Below, one piece after another: positions 17,313 to 25,662 of a stretch of DNA of 64,000 nt. The first letter of the stretch is position 1, and every line of letters starts with the position of its first letter. Below the pieces are notes generated by a model. It made no database searches, was not told where the DNA came from, and saw only the letters and a program-made list of their open reading frames with translations. The stretch covers positions 1 to 64,000 of the forward strand of contig DATIPA010000205.1 of the NCBI GenBank assembly GCA_035472475.1, read 5' to 3'. The DNA comes from JAFAXD01 sp035472475 (lineage in GTDB: Bacteria > Pseudomonadota > Alphaproteobacteria > Rhizobiales > Xanthobacteraceae). Made by a program: the position numbers and the translations under genes.

Positions 17313-17849
17313 TTACCGCACCACTCCCGAAATACAGCACGGCCGCCGGCGGGGCGGCTTCACTTGATTCTTGAGAAAGCAGCGTGCCGCTGGCCCTGCG
17401 TAGCCGGGCCTCAGATAAGTCCACGCCCGGCATTTGCTATCGGCTTCGCACGCGGCCTTGCAGGCACTCCCCGTGGGGTCCGGCGGCAATTCGAGGTTGC
17501 GAAGATCGCCGCCGTAACGGTCGATCGAGTATTCGAGCGGTCCCCCGCGCGGCTCAATCACGCCAGCACCCCGGACCCCCGACACGCAACAGGGGGCCTT
17601 GGTGCGCGTCGGGACCGTGTTCTTGAGCCAGCACACGCCGTTCGGGTTGTCGGCCGTCGGATACTGAAACGTCCAGGCGCGACAGCGTCCTTCTCGCTCG
17701 CAGCGCGCAGCGCAGATGGCTGGATCGGCCGGCCTCACCACGAAGTTCGTATAATCGGCACCTGGACGATCAAAGCCAACCTGCGCGTGCGCCGAAGACG
17801 CAACCAGCAGCAGCGCAAGCATCTGTGCGAGCCTTGATCGCAACCGCAT
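17313..17849 (-). CDS. Secreted protein with two PAN/Apple-like domains
   Basis: 178 residues. A signal peptide (LAQMLALLLVASSAHA) is followed by two copies of a PAN_4-like unit: GADYTNFVV...CAARCEREGRCRAWTFQYP...CWLKN...PCCVSGV and GGDLRNLEL...CKAACEADSKCRAWTYLRP...CFLKN...PCCISGV. Each carries six cysteines, expected to form disulfides in the periplasm. PAN domains bind proteins or carbohydrates; the ligand is unknown. It converges on tldD with 17 bases between the stops. Confidence 0.85.
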   Translation of the reverse strand: MRLRSRLAQMLALLLVASSAHAQVGFDRPGADYTNFVVRPADPAICAARCEREGRCRAWTFQYPTADNPNGVCWLKNTVPTRTKAPCCVSGVRGAGVIEPRGGPLEYSIDRYGGDLRNLELPPDPTGSACKAACEADSKCRAWTYLRPGYAGPAARCFLKNQVKPPRRRPCCISGVVR

Positions 17850-17990
17850 CGCCGCCTGGCCCGGCTTCGCAAACCCCGTAGCAGTTTTAAAGACAGCGCG
17901 CGTCCGAAGCGAGGACGATTGCGAGTTTCTCCGCAGCCCATACGCGTCGTGCGCCGTGTGAGTTCGTCAATCGATACAGGTGACCACTAA

Positions 17991-18026
17991 CGAAAAGCGC
18001 CCGCCGGAGAGAGGACCAGCGGGCGC
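17991..18026 (-). terminator. Terminator after the DUF1127 gene
   Basis: Perfect 8-bp arms GCGCCCGC (17997-18004) and GCGGGCGC (18019-18026), with a 14-base loop; on the minus strand the stem is followed directly by TTTTCGTTAG. It is the last of three hairpins in a row after the DUF1127 stop codon. Confidence 0.7.
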
Positions 18027-18030
18027 GGGA

Positions 18031-18059
18031 CCAACCGCTCGAGGGGGCTAGGCGGTTGG
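18031..18059 (-). other. Second hairpin in the 3' region of the DUF1127 gene
   Basis: Perfect arms CCAACCGC (18031-18038) and GCGGTTGG (18052-18059) with a 13-base loop. A further smaller stem, AAGCCG/CGGCTT, lies at 18068-18091. With the terminator this gives three stacked hairpins within about 100 bases. Confidence 0.55.
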
Positions 18060-18107
18060 GCCGGGGGAAGCCGACCGGGAGGCGGCGGCTTTTCGAATGG
18101 CGTGCCT

Positions 18108-18455
18108 TCAGACGAAATAGCGCGCCGGACGATCGGTCGGCGGAGGGCTCAATGCGCGGACGCCCAGCATCTGCGTCGGGGGCTTCGGAGCCGCCGACGC
18201 GGTAAACTGCCGCGCTTCGTCCCGCCGCGCCGTGCGACGGCACTCCAGCATGGTGGTCGGATCATCCCAGAGCCGCTGCGCCAGTGCGTCGTACAGATCC
18301 GAGCGGGTCAGGCCGATGTCGGCCAAGGCGTGATCGTCAAAATTCGCAAGCATTGCCAAGCCTTTGCGATGCCGTACGCCAGCCAGGCCACGTTCCAGGC
18401 GCTGACGAAATTGCGCACCGAAACCAGCGATCCAGCGGCAGCCCGTCGTCGACAT
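18108..18455 (-). CDS. DUF1127 protein with C-terminal extension
   Basis: 115 residues. The DUF1127 core is LAMLANFDDHALADIGLTRSDLYDALAQ near residues 34-60. Small DUF1127 proteins can bind RNA and affect phosphate and stress responses in rhizobia and Agrobacterium; most are 45-75 residues long, so the 50-residue Pro/Arg-rich tail here is unusual. Start ATG at 18455 with GGAGG 5 bases upstream. It is divergent from a LysR gene, a common arrangement. Confidence 0.85.
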   Translation of the reverse strand: MSTTGCRWIAGFGAQFRQRLERGLAGVRHRKGLAMLANFDDHALADIGLTRSDLYDALAQRLWDDPTTMLECRRTARRDEARQFTASAAPKPPTQMLGVRALSPPPTDRPARYFV

Positions 18456-18546
18456 GGCATCCTCCAACGGCAAGGGACGGATGGCGGGGGTCCGCACTCG
18501 AGGCGCCGCGATTCCGTCCTGTTTGCTTTATGGAACCCGCGATTCA

Positions 18547-18561
18547 ATTCGTAAAACGAAT
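18547..18561. promoter_or_regulatory. Candidate LysR box
   Basis: Perfect palindrome ATTCGT-AAA-ACGAAT, containing the T-N11-A pattern recognised by LysR-type regulators. It lies 70 bases upstream of the lysR start and 92 upstream of the divergent DUF1127 gene, so it could serve both. Confidence 0.5.
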
Positions 18562-18630
18562 GTTTCTGATCTAAGCTATCAAATATGATGATGTGAATGC
18601 CTAACAAGTGTCCTGCCGCAAGGAGTCGCC

Positions 18631-19512
18631 ATGACCGCGCTGATCGATGTTGAGCAATTGCGCACCTTCGTCGCGATTGTTGAAACGGGCAGCTTCACCC
18701 AGGCCGGTGAGGTGGTGCACAAGACGCAATCCGCGGTGTCGATGCAGATCAAGAAGCTTGAGGAACGGCTCGACCACCCGATTTTTGTGCGTGACGGCCG
18801 CGGCTCCAAACTCACGGAACACGGCGAGCGTCTGCTCGATTACGCGCGCCGTATTGTGAAGCTCAATGTCGAAGCACTGGCCGCGTTCTCCGACGCCGAG
18901 CTGTCGGGGCGCGTACGCCTCGGCGTGCCGGACGATTATGCGGATCGATACCTGCCCGAGATCATGGCGCGGTTCTCTCGCGTCTATCCGGGTGCCGAAC
19001 TTACGGTCGTTTGCGCACCCTCCGTCGATTTGATTGTTCAGATCGACAGCGGTGACATTGATCTTGCAATCATCACCACCTGCGAGGGCAACCGGGCAGC
19101 CGAGATTTTTCGACGGGAGCGTTTGTGGTGGGTGACGTCCAATCGCCACTCGGTCCATCGCGAGGAGCCGCTGCCGCTGGCGCTCGGTCGCGCGACCTGC
19201 ATGTGGCGACGCTCGGCGATTGAACGCCTCGGAGCGATCGGCCGTCAGCATCGCATCCTCTATACCAGCGCCAATTCGGGTGCCGTCGCCGCCGCGGTGT
19301 TGGCAGGCCTCGCGGTTTCGGTGTTCCCGGAATCGGGCGTGCGACCCGGCATGCGGCTGCTGACAACAGCGGACGGATTTCCGGAGCTGCCCTCGTGCGA
19401 CATCGGTCTGTTGCGCAACACCCACGAGAGTTCCGCGCTCGCCGACGCGCTCGCCGGCCATATCATCTCGTCGCTGGACAACCTCTCGCAGCCGGCCCAG
19501 GCCGCGGAATAG
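18631..19512 (+). CDS. LysR-type transcription regulator
   Basis: 293 residues. An N-terminal winged helix-turn-helix (about 5-64, LRTFVAIVETGSFTQAGEVVHKTQSAVSMQIKKLE) is followed by a substrate-binding domain starting GRVRLGVPDDYADRYLPEIM. It resembles the LrhA/HdfR branch, which in Rhizobiales is often divergent from DUF1127 genes, as here. The ligand is unknown. A T-N11-A palindrome upstream suggests autoregulation and control of the DUF1127 gene. Confidence 0.92.
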   Translation: MTALIDVEQLRTFVAIVETGSFTQAGEVVHKTQSAVSMQIKKLEERLDHPIFVRDGRGSKLTEHGERLLDYARRIVKLNVEALAAFSDAELSGRVRLGVPDDYADRYLPEIMARFSRVYPGAELTVVCAPSVDLIVQIDSGDIDLAIITTCEGNRAAEIFRRERLWWVTSNRHSVHREEPLPLALGRATCMWRRSAIERLGAIGRQHRILYTSANSGAVAAAVLAGLAVSVFPESGVRPGMRLLTTADGFPELPSCDIGLLRNTHESSALADALAGHIISSLDNLSQPAQAAE

Positions 19513-19550
19513 CGCGACCAGAGAACCACTTTCGCCGGCACCACGCGCGG

Positions 19551-20921
19551 CTAGTACGCGTATTCAGTGAATATCGGTTCCACGGAGCCGTGCCACTCGC
19601 CGTGAAACTTCCGCAGCATTTCTTCGGCGAGGGTAAAGCCACGCGTGACGATGTCGCCCAAAGCCTCGAGATAGAGGGTCTCATCGCGGCCTTCGCGATC
19701 GTAGCGGGCGCGCCGCCTGAGGCCGGCATGCGCCAACGCGAGGCACTCCTTGGCGAGATCGAGCATCGGGCGACCTCTGATCGTCGCCTTCAGCGCTAGT
19801 TTGGGGACGTCATCGCGCAGCTTCTGGCGCTCCGGTGCGGTCCAGTCCTTGACGATGCTCCAAGCCGCATCGAGGCTGTCCTGATCGTAAAGCAAGCCGA
19901 CCCAGAACGCCGGCAATGCCGGCAGCATGCGCAATGGAACGCCGTCGGCGCCGCGCATCTCCAGGAAACGCTTGAGACGGACCTCCGGGAATATGGTTGA
20001 GACGTGATTGGCCCAATCCGACAGGGTCGCGCGCTTGCCGGGCACCGCATCCAGCCGGCCGGCCAGCAGGTCGCGAAACGATTGTCCGGCGACATCGATG
20101 TACTTGTCTCCGCGCTTGACGAAGTACATCGGCACGTCGAGCGCGTAATCGACCCAACGCTCAAAGCCCATTCCCGGCTCGAACGCCCAAGGCAGCATGC
20201 CGGCACGCTGATTGTCCGTGTCACGCCAGATCTCTGATCGAAACGACAGGAACCCGTTCGGTTTTCCATCCGTGAACGGCGAGTTGGCGAATAGCGCGGT
20301 CGCCACCGGCTGCAACGCAAGTGAAACGCGCAGCTTCTTGACCATGTCGGCTTCGGACGAATAGTCGAGGTTCGTCTGCACAGTGCAGGTGCGATACATC
20401 ATATCGAGTCCGAGCGAACCGACCTTGGGCATGTAGGCGGTCATGATCCGATACCGGCCTTTCGGCATCGCCGGCATATCGCGACGCGACCATTTCGGCG
20501 TCATGCCAATACCAAGGAATCCGATCCGCAGCGGACGCGCGATTTCACGCACCTGCGCAAGATGCGCCATCAGCTCGCTGCAGGTTTGATGCACCGTCTC
20601 GACCGGGCCGCCCGAAAGCTCGAACTGACCTCCCGGCTCGAGCGAGATCGCGCCGCCGCCGGTCACGTCGTAGAGGCCGATGATGTTGTCGCCCTCCATG
20701 ATCGGTTCCCAGCCCAGCAGATGCCGCATTCCGTTGAGCAGAGCCTTGATGCCGCGTGGCCCCGCGTAGGGCACAGGGTCATGGCCTTCGAGGGTGAACG
20801 CGAACTTTTCGTGTTCGGTACCGATGCGAAAATGTTCGAGCGGCTTCGACCCGGCCTCGAACCACGCGACAAGCGCGTCGCGCGATTCAATGGGCGTCAT
20901 GTCGATCTGATCGCGAGCCAT
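19551..20921 (-). CDS. gshA: Glutamate-cysteine ligase (plant/alphaproteobacterial type)
   Basis: 456 residues. It catalyses ATP-dependent ligation of glutamate and cysteine, the first step of glutathione synthesis. The sequence has GTEHEKFAF near the start, GQFELSGGPVETVHQTCSEL and MYRTCTVQTNLDYSSEADM, all typical of the GCS2-like class shared by plants and alphaproteobacteria rather than the E. coli type. It ends TEYAY. The genes around it are unrelated, so it is probably a single-gene unit. Confidence 0.95.
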   Translation of the reverse strand: MARDQIDMTPIESRDALVAWFEAGSKPLEHFRIGTEHEKFAFTLEGHDPVPYAGPRGIKALLNGMRHLLGWEPIMEGDNIIGLYDVTGGGAISLEPGGQFELSGGPVETVHQTCSELMAHLAQVREIARPLRIGFLGIGMTPKWSRRDMPAMPKGRYRIMTAYMPKVGSLGLDMMYRTCTVQTNLDYSSEADMVKKLRVSLALQPVATALFANSPFTDGKPNGFLSFRSEIWRDTDNQRAGMLPWAFEPGMGFERWVDYALDVPMYFVKRGDKYIDVAGQSFRDLLAGRLDAVPGKRATLSDWANHVSTIFPEVRLKRFLEMRGADGVPLRMLPALPAFWVGLLYDQDSLDAAWSIVKDWTAPERQKLRDDVPKLALKATIRGRPMLDLAKECLALAHAGLRRRARYDREGRDETLYLEALGDIVTRGFTLAEEMLRKFHGEWHGSVEPIFTEYAY

Positions 20922-21081
20922 GCAGGGTCCGGCGGGAATGGGGCGAGACCATACACGGGCCTCGCGCGCAAGAGCAATGCGCGAGCCGTCGGCCGGATCC
21001 CTTGCCCTGCGCGCTCGCGAACACCGAACGATGCGGCGCGTTGCTGGTGGCCCAGCGCCGGCCGAGCTAGCAAAATAGTCC

Positions 21082-21108
21082 TATGACGCCCGGTGCTAGC
21101 GTCATAAT
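21082..21108 (+). promoter_or_regulatory. Dyad over the promoter of the small lipoprotein gene
   Basis: Perfect 8-bp inverted repeat TATGACGC (21082-21089) and GCGTCATA (21099-21106) around nine bases. Its right arm runs into CATAAT (21103-21108), a five-of-six match to a -10 box for the gene at 21171. The symmetry and place suggest an operator for an unidentified repressor or activator. Confidence 0.45.
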
Positions 21109-21170
21109 GTTGCGGGCTTCGTCCGCGAGAGGCCATACTTGGACCATGGCGGCCGCCGAAAAGGAACCTC

Positions 21171-21512
21171 ATGCGCCTCGCATTTGCCGCTGTGTGCCTT
21201 GCCGTGCTGACCAGCGGCTGTTCGATCGCCCTGGACGACAGCATCTACGCGGCACCCGGCAAGTTCGACTTTCTGGATTGCCCGAGCATCGCCGAGCGCG
21301 CCAAGAAGGCGTCGGCCCGCGAAGCTGAACTGACGCAACTCATGACGCGCGCGGCCGAAGGCGCCGGCGGCCCGGTCGTGAATGCGATCGTTTATCAGGA
21401 CGAACTCAATACCGTGCGCGCTGAATTGGCGGCGCTACGCAAGACCGGGGACGACAAACATTGCGCCCCGATCATCTCGCCGCAGGTGCACGCGCTCGAG
21501 CCGGTGCATTGA
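21171..21512 (+). CDS. Small putative lipoprotein
   Basis: 113 residues. A lipoprotein signal peptide (RLAFAAVCLAVLTSGC) has the lipobox LTSGC with the lipidated cysteine at about residue 17. The mature part contains FDFLDCPSIAERAKKASAREAELTQLMTRAAEGAGG and a short helical section, with two further cysteines. Function is unknown. A hydrophobic segment is absent after the signal, so it should be anchored only by lipid. It converges on metW with 9 bases between the stop codons. Confidence 0.75.
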   Translation: MRLAFAAVCLAVLTSGCSIALDDSIYAAPGKFDFLDCPSIAERAKKASAREAELTQLMTRAAEGAGGPVVNAIVYQDELNTVRAELAALRKTGDDKHCAPIISPQVHALEPVH

Positions 21513-21521
21513 AAACAGGCA

Positions 21522-22181
21522 TTATTTTCGCCGGCTCAGCAAAAATACTGCCTGCTCCCCGATCAGATTCCAGAACCACCACGGCGCGGGCAGCCGCAGC
21601 GGCTTCCCCCAGGCGTTGAGCGCGACCGCTTTTTCCATTTTTGCGCCGACCGTTCCGCACAGCTGGCGAAAATCCTTGATCGTGCAGAAATGGATGTTCG
21701 GCGTTGCGTACCAGGTCTCCGGCAAGTTGTTGGTACGCGGCATCTGCCCACCGAACAAAAGCTTCAGACGGATTTTCCAGTGCCCAAAATTCGGAAACGA
21801 AACCACCGCGTGCCGCCCGATCCGCAGCATATGTTCCACAACCTCGCGCGGCTTGCGGGTGGCCTGCAGGGTTTGCGACAGGATCACGTAGTCGAAAGCG
21901 TCGTCGGGATAGTCGGCGAGGTCGGTGTCGGCATCGCCCTGAATCACCGCGAGCCCCTTGGCGACCGAATCGTTGACGCCCTCACGCGACAGTTCGATGC
22001 CGCGGCCGTCGACGCCGCGCAACTCGAGCAGGCGCAACAGTTCGCCGTCGCCACACCCGACGTCGAGCACGCGCGAGCCGGGCGCTACCATCTCGGCCAC
22101 GACCAGATGATCGACGCGAGCGGCACCGGGCGCACGCGCCGTATTGGCCATGGTGAGATCACGCTGCGGACGGTTGAGCAT
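21522..22181 (-). CDS. metW: Methionine biosynthesis protein MetW
   Basis: 219 residues, SAM-binding methyltransferase-like fold: VLDVGCGDGELLRLLE is the SAM loop, followed by GRGIELSREGVNDSVAKGL and QGDADTDLADYPDDAFDYVILSQTLQ. MetW works with MetX in methionine synthesis and is needed for full MetX activity in several bacteria. It follows metX on the same strand after 18 bases. Start may be 22181 or the ATG at 22151; neither has a strong ribosome site. Confidence 0.94.
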   Translation of the reverse strand: MLNRPQRDLTMANTARAPGAARVDHLVVAEMVAPGSRVLDVGCGDGELLRLLELRGVDGRGIELSREGVNDSVAKGLAVIQGDADTDLADYPDDAFDYVILSQTLQATRKPREVVEHMLRIGRHAVVSFPNFGHWKIRLKLLFGGQMPRTNNLPETWYATPNIHFCTIKDFRQLCGTVGAKMEKAVALNAWGKPLRLPAPWWFWNLIGEQAVFLLSRRK

Positions 22182-22199
22182 TCGTCAATGGACCGTCGG

Positions 22200-23381
22200 T
22201 TATCCGGGCAGCCCGCGCGCCGCGCCGGCGGATCCAAGAAAGCCGCGCACGATCGCAAACAATTCAGGCTCATCGAGCAGGAACGCGTCGTGCCCCTTGT
22301 CGGTGACGATCTCCGCGAACGAGACGCGCGCGGAACTCGCGTTGAGCGCGTGCACGATGGCGCGCGAGTCGACCGTCGGAAACAGCCAGTCGCTGGTGAA
22401 CGATATCACGCAGAAACGCGTCTTGGTACCGCGGAACGCCTCGGCGAGTATCCCGTCATAGTCGGCGGCGAGATCGAAGTAGTCCATCGCGCGCGTCAAA
22501 TAGAGGTAGCTGTTGGCATCAAAACGTTCGACGAATGACGAGCCTTGGTGGCGCAGATAGCTCTCAACCTCGAAATCGGCATCGAACGAGAAGGTCGCAT
22601 TGGCGCGATCCTGGAAGCGGCGGCCGAATTTGCGATGCAACGCCGCGTCCGAAAGATAGGTGATGTGCGCGGCCATGCGGGCAACGGCGAGCCCACGGCG
22701 CGGATTGGTGCCTTCCGCCAGATAGCGGCCGCCGCGCCAGTCAGGATCCGCCATCACGGCCTGTCGCCCGACTTCATGAAAGGCGATGTTCTGCGCCGAA
22801 TGCCGGGTCGCGCACGCGATCGGAAGCGCGGCGAACACCCGATCCGGGTAGCTCGCCGCCCACTGCAGCACCTGCATCCCGCCCATGGAGCCGCCTGCGA
22901 CCGCAAACAGGCTGTCGATTCCAAGATGGTCGAGCAGCATGGCCTGCGCGCGCACGATGTCGCGGACCGTGACGACAGGAAACTCAAGCCCGTACGGATG
23001 ACCGGTCCTGGCGTTGATCGAGGCCGGTCCCGTCGTCCCCATGCAGGCGCCGACCACGTTGGGGCAGATCGCAAAATAGCGATCGGTGTCGATCGGCTTA
23101 CCCGGCCCGACCATGGTCTCCCACCAGCCCGGCTTGCCGGTAACCGGATGAAGGTTGGCTACATGCTGATCGCCGGTCAGCGCGTGGCAAATCAACACCG
23201 CGTTGGAGCGGGCCGCGTTGAGCGTTCCGTAGGTCTGATAGGCGATCTGCAACGGCGAGAGCTCAACCCCGGCATCGAGTTTCAGCGGCTTGTCGGGACC
23301 AAAGCTCACCACATGCGAGTGCGGGGTCTCCGCTTCGCCTACGCGATCGCGCAAATCGGTCTTCAATCGCGCCTCGGCCAT
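22200..23381 (-). CDS. metX: Homoserine O-acetyl/succinyltransferase MetX
   Basis: 393 residues, alpha/beta hydrolase fold. It acylates homoserine, the first committed step of methionine synthesis. The nucleophile motif is AVAGGSMGGMQVLQWA, with the Asp in FTSDWLFPT and the His in DKGHDAFLL. The start is taken at 23381 (MAEARLK); the frame extends to 23462 but that part overlaps a strong stem-loop. GAGG lies 8 bases before the ATG. Preceded by a promoter and a structured leader of about 145 bases; forms an operon with metW. Confidence 0.95.
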   Translation of the reverse strand: MAEARLKTDLRDRVGEAETPHSHVVSFGPDKPLKLDAGVELSPLQIAYQTYGTLNAARSNAVLICHALTGDQHVANLHPVTGKPGWWETMVGPGKPIDTDRYFAICPNVVGACMGTTGPASINARTGHPYGLEFPVVTVRDIVRAQAMLLDHLGIDSLFAVAGGSMGGMQVLQWAASYPDRVFAALPIACATRHSAQNIAFHEVGRQAVMADPDWRGGRYLAEGTNPRRGLAVARMAAHITYLSDAALHRKFGRRFQDRANATFSFDADFEVESYLRHQGSSFVERFDANSYLYLTRAMDYFDLAADYDGILAEAFRGTKTRFCVISFTSDWLFPTVDSRAIVHALNASSARVSFAEIVTDKGHDAFLLDEPELFAIVRGFLGSAGAARGLPG

Positions 23382-23424
23382 CCTGCAAACCTCGTGGTCA
23401 CCGCAACATGCGGAGACCTCCCAC

Positions 23425-23465
23425 CCAGTGCCCCGCTGTAGGAACTTCAAATCGGCCGGCACTGG
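23425..23465 (-). promoter_or_regulatory. Strong stem-loop in the metX leader
   Basis: On the minus strand: CCAGTGCC, a GG bulge, CCG, a 17-base loop, CGG, then GGCACTGG. That is an 11-bp stem with a two-base bulge, 44 bases before the metX start. The loop region GATTTGAAGTTCCTACA recalls the P1 loop of the SAM-II riboswitch in length and in its GATTT...CA ends, but the SAM-II tail with GCTAAA is absent. A smaller hairpin CCGCA-TGT-TGCGG follows. Confidence 0.5.
23440..23463. repeat. Short sequence shared with the left edge (copy 2)
   Basis: AGGAACTTCAAATCGGC plus CGGCACT, matching bases 7-29 except for one inserted C. It forms the loop and one arm of the metX leader hairpin. Confidence 0.4.
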
Positions 23466-23531
23466 CCCTTTGCGTGCTGCAATGGATATTGCCCGAAATC
23501 GGGCAACCAGAACATGCCGAAAGGCCGGGGT

Positions 23532-23559
23532 TAGATAGAGGGCGCCAGACCTAAGTCAA
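23532..23559 (-). promoter_or_regulatory. Promoter of metX
   Basis: On the minus strand -35 TTGACT (23559-23554), 16-base spacer, -10 TATCTA (23537-23532). Transcription would start near 23525 and give a leader of about 145 bases that contains the stem-loop. Confidence 0.5.
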
Positions 23560-23619
23560 TGTTTTCTTTGATTTCGGTAAACGCGCGACCTATCAATGGG
23601 CCCGTTTCAGGACCCCCAA

Positions 23620-24486
23620 ATGGCGCACCGCAACATGGAGAGGACTGCCCCGGCGTTATCGCTCGCGGATCTGCGGGCCGAGATCGATCGTATCGACGCC
23701 GCGATGCATGAGCTGCTGATGGAGCGCGGCGAGATCATCGACCGCCTCATCAAGGTCAAGCACACGGCCGAAACGGGGTCGGCGTTTCGCCCGGCCCGTG
23801 AAGCCGACATGATGCGCCGCCTCGTCGAGCGGCACCATGGAATCCTCCCGCTCGACACCGCTGAAAGCATCTGGCGCGTCATTATCGCGACGTTCACGTA
23901 TGTGCAGGCCCCGTTTCGCGTCCACGCCGATCTGTCGGCTGGGGACGCAGCCATGCGCGATTCGGCCCGCTTCCATTTCGGTTTCACGGTGCCGTTCGTA
24001 ACGCACATCGGGGCTTCTGGCGTGGTAGCGGCAGTCGCGCGCTCGAAAGGCGATCTGGGATTGGTGCCGGCAGCCGCGATCGTGGGCTCCGGCGCATGGT
24101 GGTCCGCGCTCGAAGGCAGCGCGCCAAAGATCATCGCGCGGCTTCCGTTCCTGGAGCGCGCCGACCACCCGGCTGGCTTGCCGGTCTTTGCGATCGCCCG
24201 CCCGCATCCCGATGCGCTCGTCACCGACGTGGAAATGTGGAGCATAAAAGTGTCGGGTTGGGGACCGCGACCGGCGCAGGCGCTGGCCGCGGTGACCGAA
24301 GCGATCGCGGTGCCGGACGGGGCGTTTGACGGAGCCGCGTTGCTGGTGTCGGTGCCGAGCGGACAACCGCTCGCGGAGGTGATCGGGGCGTTGGTGAAAG
24401 CAGGCGCATCGGTGCGCTCGCAGGCACTCGTCGGGAGCCACGCGAGACGCTATACGGTCGGCGCCGACGGGACCGTCTCTCACTAA
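23620..24486 (+). CDS. Chorismate mutase fused to a prephenate-dehydratase-like domain
   Basis: 288 residues. Residues ~10-95 are an AroQ-type chorismate mutase (LADLRAEIDRIDAAMHELLMERGEIIDRLIKVK), which turns chorismate into prephenate. The remaining ~190 residues resemble a decayed PDT-like domain (GDLGLVPAAAIVGSGAWW) without the catalytic threonine-phenylalanine motif of PheA. Such proteins head a chorismate mutase-hisC-tyrC block in Bradyrhizobiaceae, as here. I prefer the ATG at 23620, with AGGA 7 bases upstream, over 23596. Confidence 0.88.
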   Translation: MAHRNMERTAPALSLADLRAEIDRIDAAMHELLMERGEIIDRLIKVKHTAETGSAFRPAREADMMRRLVERHHGILPLDTAESIWRVIIATFTYVQAPFRVHADLSAGDAAMRDSARFHFGFTVPFVTHIGASGVVAAVARSKGDLGLVPAAAIVGSGAWWSALEGSAPKIIARLPFLERADHPAGLPVFAIARPHPDALVTDVEMWSIKVSGWGPRPAQALAAVTEAIAVPDGAFDGAALLVSVPSGQPLAEVIGALVKAGASVRSQALVGSHARRYTVGADGTVSH

Positions 24487-24521
24487 CAACCGTCACGCTC
24501 CAACAGCCGGAGAACCTTCGA

Positions 24522-25628
24522 ATGACGGCATCGTTGCATCCCCGACCGCGCGCGGGCGTCCTCAAGATCGACGCCTATGTGCCGGGTAAAAGCGATGCAC
24601 CGGGCGCCGAGCGGGTGTTCAAGCTCTCGTCCAACGAGACCCCGCTTGGACCGAGCCCGAAGGCGATTGCCGCCTATCGGGCGGTTGCCGATCATTTGCA
24701 GGACTACCCGGACGGCGCGGCCACCGCGTTGCGCGAGACCATCGGTCGAGTATTCGGACTCGATCCGGCGCGTATTGCATGCGGTGCCGGATCGGACGAG
24801 CTGATCAACCTCCTGGCCGACGGCTATTTGACCGACGGCGACGAGGCGATTCACACCACGCACGGTTTCCTGATGTATCCGATCGCGATCCTGGGCTCGG
24901 GCGCGACCCCAGTAGTGGCACCGGAGACGAACTTTACCGCGAGCGTCGACGCGATCCTGGAGCGCGTGAGCTCGCGCACCAAGATTGTATTTCTTGCCAA
25001 TCCCAACAATCCGACCGGCACCTACGTGCCATTCGACGAAATCAAACGCCTGCATCGCGAACTGCCGCCGCAGGTTCTGCTGGTGATTGACGCGGCCTAC
25101 GCGGAATACGTCCGCCGCAACGATTATGAGGCCGGCATCGAACTTGTTGCCACCAACGAGAACGTCGTGATGCTCCGCACGTTCTCCAAGATCCATGGTC
25201 TGGCGGCGGTCCGATTAGGCTGGCTGTATGGCCCCCTGCACGTGGTCGACGCGCTCAATCGCATCCGCGGTCCGTTCAACGTCAACACGCCCGCCATGAT
25301 GGCGGGCATCGCCGCGGTCGAGGACAGTGCCCATATCGAACGCTCGCGCGCCCACAACGATCGCTGGCTGTCCTGGCTCGCGGAAGAGATCGGCAAGCTC
25401 GGACTGACGGTGACACCGAGCGTTGCCAATTTCGTCCTGATCCATTTTCCCGAAACCAAGGGCTGCACCGCGGCCGATGCTGACGCGTTCCTCACCAAGC
25501 GTGGCCTGGTCCTGCGCCGGGTGTCGGCCTACAGACTGCCCAATGCGCTGCGGATGACCGTCGGTACCGAGCAAGCCAATCGTCTCGTCGTCGCCGCGCT
25601 CGCCGAGTTCCTGGGAAAGACGCATTGA
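24522..25628 (+). CDS. hisC: Histidinol-phosphate/aromatic aminotransferase
   Basis: 368 residues, class I/II PLP aminotransferase. The PLP lysine lies in RTFSKIHGLAAVRLGW, with the cofactor-binding NPNNPTGTYVP and the N-terminal KLSSNETPLGPSPKA typical of HisC. Sitting between chorismate mutase and tyrC suggests it also transaminates aromatic keto acids. It starts 35 bases after the chorismate mutase gene; tyrC follows 34 bases later, so the three probably form one operon. Confidence 0.94.
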   Translation: MTASLHPRPRAGVLKIDAYVPGKSDAPGAERVFKLSSNETPLGPSPKAIAAYRAVADHLQDYPDGAATALRETIGRVFGLDPARIACGAGSDELINLLADGYLTDGDEAIHTTHGFLMYPIAILGSGATPVVAPETNFTASVDAILERVSSRTKIVFLANPNNPTGTYVPFDEIKRLHRELPPQVLLVIDAAYAEYVRRNDYEAGIELVATNENVVMLRTFSKIHGLAAVRLGWLYGPLHVVDALNRIRGPFNVNTPAMMAGIAAVEDSAHIERSRAHNDRWLSWLAEEIGKLGLTVTPSVANFVLIHFPETKGCTAADADAFLTKRGLVLRRVSAYRLPNALRMTVGTEQANRLVVAALAEFLGKTH

Positions 25629-25662
25629 TGACGACGGGCGTCCGCGGTGCGGCGAGCAAGGC

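Noticed and set aside
23382..23600. A standard SAM-II riboswitch in front of metX
   Set aside because: The stem-loop has a similar loop, but the required A-rich tail with GCTAAA is missing. Reported only as a leader structure.
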